Source of the DNA: Candidatus Gastranaerophilales bacterium
GTDB lineage: Bacteria > Cyanobacteriota > Vampirovibrionia > Gastranaerophilales > Gastranaerophilaceae
Length of the DNA: 19,374 nucleotides
Assembly: GCA_947628355.1 (NCBI GenBank)
Contig: CANQZO010000007.1
Coordinates: 1 to 19,374, forward strand
Reading direction: 5' to 3'
The notes below the pieces were generated by a model. That model had not been told where the DNA came from. It worked only from the letters and a program-made list of their open reading frames with translations, and did not search any database. The position numbers and the translations under genes are program-made. Below are positions 15,001 through 19,374 of the stretch, piece after piece (position 1 is the stretch's first letter; every line of letters begins with the position of its first letter).

Positions 15001-15951
15001 TAAATCCGTATCAATATCAGCTTTTGTTCCGCGGGTTTTAATATGTAATTTACTTTCGGGAAGTTGCATTCCCGCTAAATTTAAAGTAAAGTTATCAACA
15101 TTTAAAAATCCGTTTGATACAATAATATTATTTTTTTGTCTGATTTTTATTTTAGAGTCTATGTTCGTTTTTAAGTCATAAGCCTTATACATAGCAACGG
15201 GGTTTATAAACGGGATTTCCGTGCGCTGAACTTTATCATCTTCTTCATCCAGTTTGCTTTGCTGAGGTATAAAGGTATCTACGTTAATATTGGCAGTAAT
15301 ATTTTTAGCTTCATTTAAGAACAATTCTGCATTAGTTTTTAAAGAAATGCTTTTTCCGTTATTGTAGCCGAATACAAGTTCATCGCCCTGAAGTTTTAAA
15401 TTGTCGCCTGTTTTTAAATCATTGATTACTGCTTTGTAGTTTGTAATTTTAACGGCAGGAACAATTACTTTTATTATTGAAGCGTCAAAGTCGGGGTTTT
15501 GTTTTGTTTCCACCGCTTGTTCAATATTTTCTTCATTTTTATTTAAGATTTCTTCGTATGCTTGAACTGCTTTAAATGCTTTACCGTCAACTATGTCAAT
15601 GTTAATAACGGGATTATATAATTCAGCGGTAGGAACTTTAACCGTTAATAATAACAGGCTGGGCAGTGCAAGTCTTACTTTAAAACCGTCTGCGCCTATT
15701 ACTTCGGAGCCGTCAGGCAGTTTGATTTTTATATTATCCGCCATAATTCCTGCGGATAACAATGGTGTCGTCGTTATTTTAGGATTGTCAAAGTCAAGAG
15801 TTAAATTTGTTTGTTCTTTTACTATTTTTTGCAGGTCGGGTTTAAATTTGTTTAAATCGACAACTCGGGGCAAAACAAACAAAAACGCCAAATATAAAAG
15901 AACCACAATACTGATAATTGTTATACCCAATATCTTAAAAAATTTTTTCAT
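12094..15951 (-). CDS. Large AsmA-like envelope protein
   Basis: The protein has 1285 residues, longer than E. coli AsmA (about 617). It begins with a single membrane anchor (MKKFFKILGITIISIVVLLY, continuing to about residue 29) and the AsmA N-terminal pattern PRVVDLNKFKPDLQKIVKEQ. A long series of beta-strand repeats fills the middle. An AsmA C-terminal domain is recognisable near residues 960-1150, with LKGATYEEQMKSLKGNVDFA and a later FNNGITQINPIDSSGDIMAT. The last 90 residues or so are a Lys/Glu/Ala-rich helical tail, not typical of the family. AsmA, TamB and YhdP relatives are bridge-like proteins believed to move phospholipids between inner and outer membrane, so a diderm envelope is implied. 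AGGAG precedes the ATG. It lies upstream of nfeD and the SPFH gene on the same strand. Confidence 0.88.
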   Translation of the reverse strand: MKKFFKILGITIISIVVLLYLAFLFVLPRVVDLNKFKPDLQKIVKEQTNLTLDFDNPKITTTPLLSAGIMADNIKIKLPDGSEVIGADGFKVRLALPSLLLLTVKVPTAELYNPVINIDIVDGKAFKAVQAYEEILNKNEENIEQAVETKQNPDFDASIIKVIVPAVKITNYKAVINDLKTGDNLKLQGDELVFGYNNGKSISLKTNAELFLNEAKNITANINVDTFIPQQSKLDEEDDKVQRTEIPFINPVAMYKAYDLKTNIDSKIKIRQKNNIIVSNGFLNVDNFTLNLAGMQLPESKLHIKTRGTKADIDTDLFITKDEKLSILGLLKYSKNPKLDLTIKSNQIHTDNVINLIKATLDSLHIKHELAPIKGEGYFIADTNIKTDFKKLTSNGTITIKDCVIKNTAKKLQLAKINSIISLDNSMLKFIDTSVEIAKTLFKIDGTIDEKSVADISVFMEKMPLATVFTMFLPQEINNTYAVNSGNINLNAKIQGELKKAAATLNLSLNNLSLTDKVNKINYMNNLLNADFTSNFDKFTGTIKNSDFKMFMNGASVNCDNFVLTIGEKDITIDPAKISINNSTVVNFSGLIKNYMNKPDFNFDAKGDLITSDLKKLLGKDLEKFINSKGKLPFYLNVIGDEKKQTITAALEANKDNYITPIDIKNVQNKNTILQTVIDLKGDRLKIKDTGFFIKSVTQDPKDPEKTITSLEDVVSVDGTITKLNTSNPNINLIKVKMPSELNGVIYAFPQSKLKAKGQMFVFGDLSSPRIRGEFNIWEAAIPELMLTMEKAAAKFEGKDLDINIKNLLANGSDYNVMINADLTPSKYFTIRTLNLISNLTDADKLMKVSDAAMKYVPASQPSTASNGNAAAADIPVIIKKGDIDIKHIKTGNINLTDTTANISLNNNVLYLTNLLTSAFKGKIRGDVSMNLITSEIKTALKGSGLDVEQTLLDAANMKDTLSGVMDFSANISLKGATYEEQMKSLKGNVDFAMRNGQLGPFGKLENLIMAENIRENDFFKSTIGSVLNSLLSFDTSHYNLLKGHLTFNNGITQINPIDSSGDIMATYIFGNFDLLKNKIDIKLRGRLGSQVSDSLGPVAMLNPINLMKATPGMSLVMGKLFFLFTEVVTESEMNQIPSLGKEISDTNATKFQVVVRGDVAKPLTLIKSFKWLVLQSDMEKAENYLKSIPADTVIPPELQELSGMSKEEIKTKAKETAKNKLKEAASEALTDETKAAIEENKENVSKLKSLFKNKDKAKEVLKEKAKEAAQEKLKELSEQPIENQ

Positions 15952-16196
15952 TATACTCTCCTAACCTCAACATTGACTTATTAATAAAAATTATAATTCA
16001 AATATCTGTGTTTAAATAAAAATTTGAATTTATGTTAAGTTTTCAAATAAACAGAATATTTTACTTTTAATTTTTTTGTATTACGATATTTTTGAGTTGT
16101 GAATCCGATAGGTTAGATTACAAATAAGTAATGACTTAGTCTTTGTTAAGATGGGAAAGCAATTCACGAGGTACAAGAAGAAAAAAGGAGAAAAAG

Positions 16197-17012
16197 ATGC
16201 CGGTAGCATCAATGATTGAATTATTGGACGCAGGTGTTCACTTCGGACACCAAACACAAAGATGGAATCCTAAAATGAAACCGTATATTTACGGAGCAAG
16301 AAACGGAATTTATGTTTTAGATTTAAGAAAAACATCGGAAAAATTAGACGAGGCTTATGCTGCAGTTAGGGATTGTGCTGCAAGAGGCAAAAATGTTGTT
16401 TTTGTCGGAACAAAAAAACAGGCAGTAGATGTTGTTGCAGAAGAAGCTGCAAGAGCAGGAGCTTATTATGTTAACAGAAGATGGCTGGGCGGAATGCTCA
16501 CTAACTTTGAAACAATAAGAGGCAGAGTTAATAAATTAAGAGAAATTGAAGACTTCTCAAATTCCGGTCAAATGGAAAAATTACCTAAAAAAGAAATTGC
16601 TCAAATGATGAGAAAATTATCAAAATTAACAAAAACATTGGGCGGTATCAAGGAAATGAGAGGAATGCCAGATTTACTTGTTATTATTGACCAGAAAAAA
16701 GAAGCTATTGCCATTGCGGAAGCTAATAAATTAAATATACCTGTTGTATGTCTTGCAGATACTAACGCAGACCCCGATGGTATTGATTACATTATTCCCG
16801 GCAACGATGACGCAATCAGAGCAATAAAATTAGTTTGTTCTAAATTGGCTGATGCTGTTTTAGAGGGTAAACAATTAAGAGAAAACAAAGCAAATCAGAT
16901 GTCAAAAATTCAGTCCGTAAAAGCTGAAGACGCTGGCGTTGAAGAAGAAGTTAAGGCTGAAACTGAAACAATCGAAGCTGAAGTTCAAGAAACAGCTTCT
17001 GTTGAAGAATAA
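16197..17012 (+). CDS. rpsB: 30S ribosomal protein S2
   Basis: The 271-residue product begins MPVASMIELLDAGVHFGHQT, the S2 N-terminal signature, and continues with RWNPKMKPYIYGARNGIYVLDL, RRWLGGMLTNFETIR and the second signature PDLLVIIDQKKEAIAIAEA. The last 40 residues are acidic (Glu/Ala-rich), a common variable tail. S2 joins the 30S subunit late and supports S1 binding. AAAGGAG lies 7 nt before the ATG at 16197; an upstream in-frame TTG (16143) has no ribosome binding site and adds a non-conserved basic leader. A weak promoter pair TTGAGT (16092) and TAGATT (16114) lies upstream. It is 19 nt before tsf, as in nearly all bacteria. The GTGG/CCAC hairpin seen before rplK and rplA is not present here. 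Confidence 0.98.
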   Translation: MPVASMIELLDAGVHFGHQTQRWNPKMKPYIYGARNGIYVLDLRKTSEKLDEAYAAVRDCAARGKNVVFVGTKKQAVDVVAEEAARAGAYYVNRRWLGGMLTNFETIRGRVNKLREIEDFSNSGQMEKLPKKEIAQMMRKLSKLTKTLGGIKEMRGMPDLLVIIDQKKEAIAIAEANKLNIPVVCLADTNADPDGIDYIIPGNDDAIRAIKLVCSKLADAVLEGKQLRENKANQMSKIQSVKAEDAGVEEEVKAETETIEAEVQETASVEE

Positions 17013-17031
17013 TATTGAAAGGATATAAATT

Positions 17032-17895
17032 ATGGAAATAACAGCTGCAATGGTGAAAGACCTTAGAGAAAAAACAGGCGCAGGCTTTATGGACTCTAAA
17101 AAGGCTCTTGAACAATGCGATGGTGATATTGAAAAAGCAATGGAATTCTTAAGACAAAAAGGTATTGCTTCTGCTGAAAAGAAACAAAACCGTATTGCCG
17201 CTGAAGGTTTAGTCGCTACATATATTGAAAATGGCACGGGTGCTATTGTTGAAGTTAACTGCGAAACTGATTTCGTTGCTAAAAATGATGATTTTAAAAC
17301 ATTTGTTAACGGTTTAGCTAAACATATTGTTTTAACTCAACCTAAAGATATGGATGCTTTAAATTCTTCTTTTTGCTCTGTATGCAATATGAAGATTGAA
17401 GATGCCGTTAAAGATAAAATTGCTACAATAGGTGAAAAAATAAGCATTAGAAGATTTGAAATATTAAACGGAAATCTTGCAACTTATGTTCACAACGGCA
17501 AAATCGGTGTTTTAATTTCTGCTTCGGCTCAAGATGAAGTTCTTTTAAAAGATATAGCACTTCATATAGCTTCTTCTGCCCCCGAATTTGTTTCAAGAAC
17601 TCAAATTCCTCAAGAGGTTATTGATGAAGAAACAAGAATTGAAATGGGTAAAGAAGATTTAGCTAAAAAACCCGAAAATATCAGAGCTAAAATTGTTGAG
17701 GGCAGAGTTAATAAACTTATGGCTCAAAAATGTCTGCTTGAACAGCCGTTTGTTAAAAATCCCGATCAAACAGTTGAACAGCATATTGCAGGCAAATTGG
17801 AAATTAAAGCATTTGTTCGCTGGACTTTAGGTGAAGGTCTTGAAAAAAGACAAGATAATTTCGCCGAAGAAGTAATGAACCAAATGGTTAAATAA
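17032..17895 (+). CDS. tsf: Elongation factor Ts
   Basis: The 287-residue protein carries both EF-Ts signatures: the N-terminal UBA-like domain VKDLREKTGAGFMDSKKALE (about 9-28) and the core NCETDFVAKNDDF (about 75-87), which contacts EF-Tu. The C-terminal dimerisation-type region ends with KAFVRWTLGEGLEKR. EF-Ts exchanges GDP for GTP on EF-Tu. AAAGGA is 9 nt before the ATG. It forms the usual rpsB-tsf operon and is followed by a hairpin terminator. Confidence 0.98.
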   Translation: MEITAAMVKDLREKTGAGFMDSKKALEQCDGDIEKAMEFLRQKGIASAEKKQNRIAAEGLVATYIENGTGAIVEVNCETDFVAKNDDFKTFVNGLAKHIVLTQPKDMDALNSSFCSVCNMKIEDAVKDKIATIGEKISIRRFEILNGNLATYVHNGKIGVLISASAQDEVLLKDIALHIASSAPEFVSRTQIPQEVIDEETRIEMGKEDLAKKPENIRAKIVEGRVNKLMAQKCLLEQPFVKNPDQTVEQHIAGKLEIKAFVRWTLGEGLEKRQDNFAEEVMNQMVK

Positions 17896-17912
17896 ATTAA
17901 CTTACAATAATT

Positions 17913-17941
17913 AAAGACGGGGAAATTTTTTCCCCGTCTTT
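17913..17941 (+). terminator. Intrinsic terminator of rpsB-tsf
   Basis: AAAGACGGGGAAA (17913-17925) pairs exactly with TTTCCCCGTCTTT (17929-17941) around TTT. The T-run after the stem is short, but a T8 run (17951-17958) follows within ten bases. Confidence 0.8.
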
Positions 17942-17942
17942 A

Positions 17943-17951
17943 TGTTATAAT
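17943..17951 (+). promoter_or_regulatory. Extended -10 promoter abutting the histidine kinase start codon
   Basis: TG-T-TATAAT lies at 17943-17951, and the ATG of the kinase gene is at 17959. A transcription start 7-8 nt after the -10 box would fall on or next to the A of the ATG. There is no Shine-Dalgarno in the T8 spacer, so a leaderless mRNA is likely. Confidence 0.5.
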
Positions 17952-17958
17952 TTTTTTT

Positions 17959-18960
17959 ATGATTTTATATTTTATAATATCTGTCTTAACAGTTTTATTA
18001 ACGGCAGGACTTTGTTTTTTTATCAGTTTAAATAAAAAATATAAGAAGTCCTGTTCTGATTTTGCTAAAATTCTACTTGCGCTTAAAAGACTGAGATATG
18101 GTGATATTAATGTCCGCTGTTCTGATTTGAATGATAAGCTGCTTGAAAATTCAATAAACAGATTAATAGAAACTATTTATGACCGTGAAATGATGATAAA
18201 AGAATATCAGTCAACTTTATCTAAGAAAAATTTGTCTTTGGAAGAAGTATTAAATCAAGAAAAACAATTGCGGACTGTTAAAGAAGAATTTGCCGCAACT
18301 TTAACTCATGATATGAAAGTACCTGTTATTGCCGAGTTAAACTCTTTAAATTATCTGCTTGAGGGTCGTTTCGGTGATTTAAACGACAAACAATGCCAAG
18401 TGCTTGAGCTTATGAAATCTTCTAATCTTGAATTAAAAGAGCTTATTGAAAATATGCTTGAGGTGTATAAATTAGAGCAGGATAAATTAAAACTAAATCT
18501 TAGTGAAAATAATTTAAGTGAGTTTTTAAATTCTATAATCAACGAAATGCAGCCTATCGCTTCAAATTCCAAACTTGAAATATCGTCAAATGTTAATGAT
18601 GAAAATCCGATTATAATTACATTTGATAATTTTCAAATAAAAAGAGTAATAAAAAATCTTATACAAAATGCAGTATCATTCGGCAGTGCTAATTCCGTTA
18701 TTGATATATCGGCAATATCCGGTGATAACAATGTTAAAATTTCGGTAAAAAATAAAGGCTGCGGAATTTCAGAGGAAGACTTGGATTTAATTTTCCATAA
18801 GTATTATACGGGTCAGTCTAAGTTTAAAAAGTTAGGAACGGGGTTAGGTTTATATTTATCAAGACAAATAATAATGGCTCACGGCGGTGATATTTCGGTA
18901 AAAAGTAAAGACGGATTTACGGAATTTATAATAACTTTACCCGTTAAATGTTCCCCGTAG
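17959..18960 (+). CDS. Membrane sensor histidine kinase, orphan
   Basis: The 333-residue protein begins with one clear membrane segment (about 2-24). A HAMP-like or linker helix follows (35-110). The HisKA dimerisation domain has the H-box FAATLTHDMKVPVIA with the phospho-accepting H117. The ATPase domain has the N-box (IKRVIKNLIQNAVSF, N233 and N237), the G1 box KNKGCGIS (265-271, Asn where Asp is classical), an F-box LIFHKYYTG and the G2 box GTGLGLYLSRQI (293-304). No large sensor domain is present outside the membrane, so the signal is likely sensed in or near the membrane. No response regulator is adjacent. It overlaps the convergent PSP1 gene by 17 nt and appears to lack a ribosome binding site. 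Confidence 0.9.
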   Translation: MILYFIISVLTVLLTAGLCFFISLNKKYKKSCSDFAKILLALKRLRYGDINVRCSDLNDKLLENSINRLIETIYDREMMIKEYQSTLSKKNLSLEEVLNQEKQLRTVKEEFAATLTHDMKVPVIAELNSLNYLLEGRFGDLNDKQCQVLELMKSSNLELKELIENMLEVYKLEQDKLKLNLSENNLSEFLNSIINEMQPIASNSKLEISSNVNDENPIIITFDNFQIKRVIKNLIQNAVSFGSANSVIDISAISGDNNVKISVKNKGCGISEEDLDLIFHKYYTGQSKFKKLGTGLGLYLSRQIIMAHGGDISVKSKDGFTEFIITLPVKCSP

Positions 18961-19374
18961 AACTGTTTTTATCATCTTCGTATTGTTTAATATCTATATT
19001 CTCATCAGGTATTTGCTGCATTGATGAGTATTTGTATCCAGCATTGTTAACATCTATTTCGATATTTACGTCTGTATCTATCATTTCCACTTCATCCGAG
19101 GGAAATTCTTTTATTTTTCCGTCAGCTAATTTAACAGATACGTTTTTTGTTAGAATATTTAATCCGCAGACTCTGCCTACACCTTCTGCGGTCATAACTC
19201 CCGAGCCAATCGGCACCATTTCTTTGGCGGTTTCTATATAATTTTTATATTCATAATTTAAACAGCATAATAATCTTCCGCAAGTACCCGATATTTTACT
19301 CGGGGTAATAGGCATACTTTGATCGTGTGCAAGTTTGATATTTATTGAATCAAACTGGCGCTTAAATGTACAGC
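18944..19374 (-). CDS. PSP1/RicT-family protein, C-terminal part (5' end outside window)
   Basis: The minus-strand frame is open from the window edge to a TAA at 18946-18944. It continues upstream of the ATG at 19315 with FKRQFDSINIKLAHDQSMPI, so that ATG is internal. The key block is SKISGTCGRLLCCLNYEY, matching the PSP1 C-terminal domain motif (CGRL-CC) of RicT/YaaT and relatives; an earlier cysteine at the very edge of the window also fits. RicT proteins of Bacillus act with RicA and RicF, through Fe-S clusters, in RNase Y-dependent mRNA processing; whether that applies here is unknown. The last 50 residues are acidic and low in conservation. It is convergent with the kinase gene. Confidence 0.88.
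   Translation of the reverse strand, partial: CTFKRQFDSINIKLAHDQSMPITPSKISGTCGRLLCCLNYEYKNYIETAKEMVPIGSGVMTAEGVGRVCGLNILTKNVSVKLADGKIKEFPSDEVEMIDTDVNIEIDVNNAGYKYSSMQQIPDENIDIKQYEDDKNSSTGNI

Noticed and set aside
16143..16196. An N-terminal extension of S2 from a TTG codon
   Set aside because: It lacks a ribosome binding site, encodes a basic non-conserved leader, and covers the AAAGGAG that serves the ATG at 16197.
17959..18960. The orphan kinase as the direct partner of the RpaB-like regulator (an NblS/Hik33 equivalent)
   Set aside because: NblS/Hik33 has a periplasmic domain, HAMP and PAS regions; this kinase is short with one membrane segment and lies 15 kb away. Pairing cannot be inferred from this sequence.

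Overview
The window is AT-rich bacterial chromosome with mostly AAAGGAG-type ribosome binding sites. It looks ordinary and largely housekeeping: no phage, insertion sequence, CRISPR array, rRNA or tRNA is visible. The best taxonomic guess is a non-photosynthetic relative of Cyanobacteria (Melainabacteria/Vampirovibrionia, for example gut Gastranaerophilales). The main reason is an OmpR-family regulator at 2324-3073 that resembles cyanobacterial RpaB (Ycf27) along its whole length. A SepF/YggS pair together with a very large AsmA-like envelope protein also fits a diderm that uses SepF. The assignment is inferred from remembered family sequences, not from a search.

Layout. (1) 1-1538, plus strand: the end of nusG, then rplK and rplA. 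A small hairpin abuts the Shine-Dalgarno sequence of each ribosomal protein gene. The usual next genes, rplJ-rplL, are absent; a DUF374-type acyltransferase follows, behind a perfect 18-bp palindrome. (2) 2324-3073, minus strand: the RpaB-like regulator. Its promoter carries a three-copy TTACA array that matches the cyanobacterial HLR1 box at 15 of 16 positions, the best regulatory find in the window. (3) 3274-5339, plus: an EamA-type transporter and a stand-alone DUF2229 (2-hydroxyacyl-CoA dehydratase activase-related) protein. (4) 5390-6557, minus: yggS-sepF (ylmE-ylmF), a cell-division-associated pair. (5) 6804-8782, plus: a XerC/D tyrosine recombinase and a PfkB-family sugar/nucleoside kinase. 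(6) 8847-10403, minus: a very acidic coiled-coil protein with EF-hand-like loops that I do not recognise. (7) 10611-15951, minus: a giant AsmA-like protein, then nfeD and an SPFH/stomatin (QmcA-like) gene, a membrane and envelope block. (8) 16197-18960, plus: rpsB-tsf and an orphan membrane histidine kinase that may be translated from a leaderless mRNA. (9) 18944 to the window end, minus: the C-terminal part of a PSP1/RicT-family gene, convergent with and overlapping the kinase gene.

Most transcription units end in clear hairpin terminators, several of them bidirectional between convergent genes. No stretch without a gene exceeds about 250 bases. The largest gaps (3074-3273, 6558-6803, 10404-10610, 15952-16196) hold promoters, terminators or nothing I can name.
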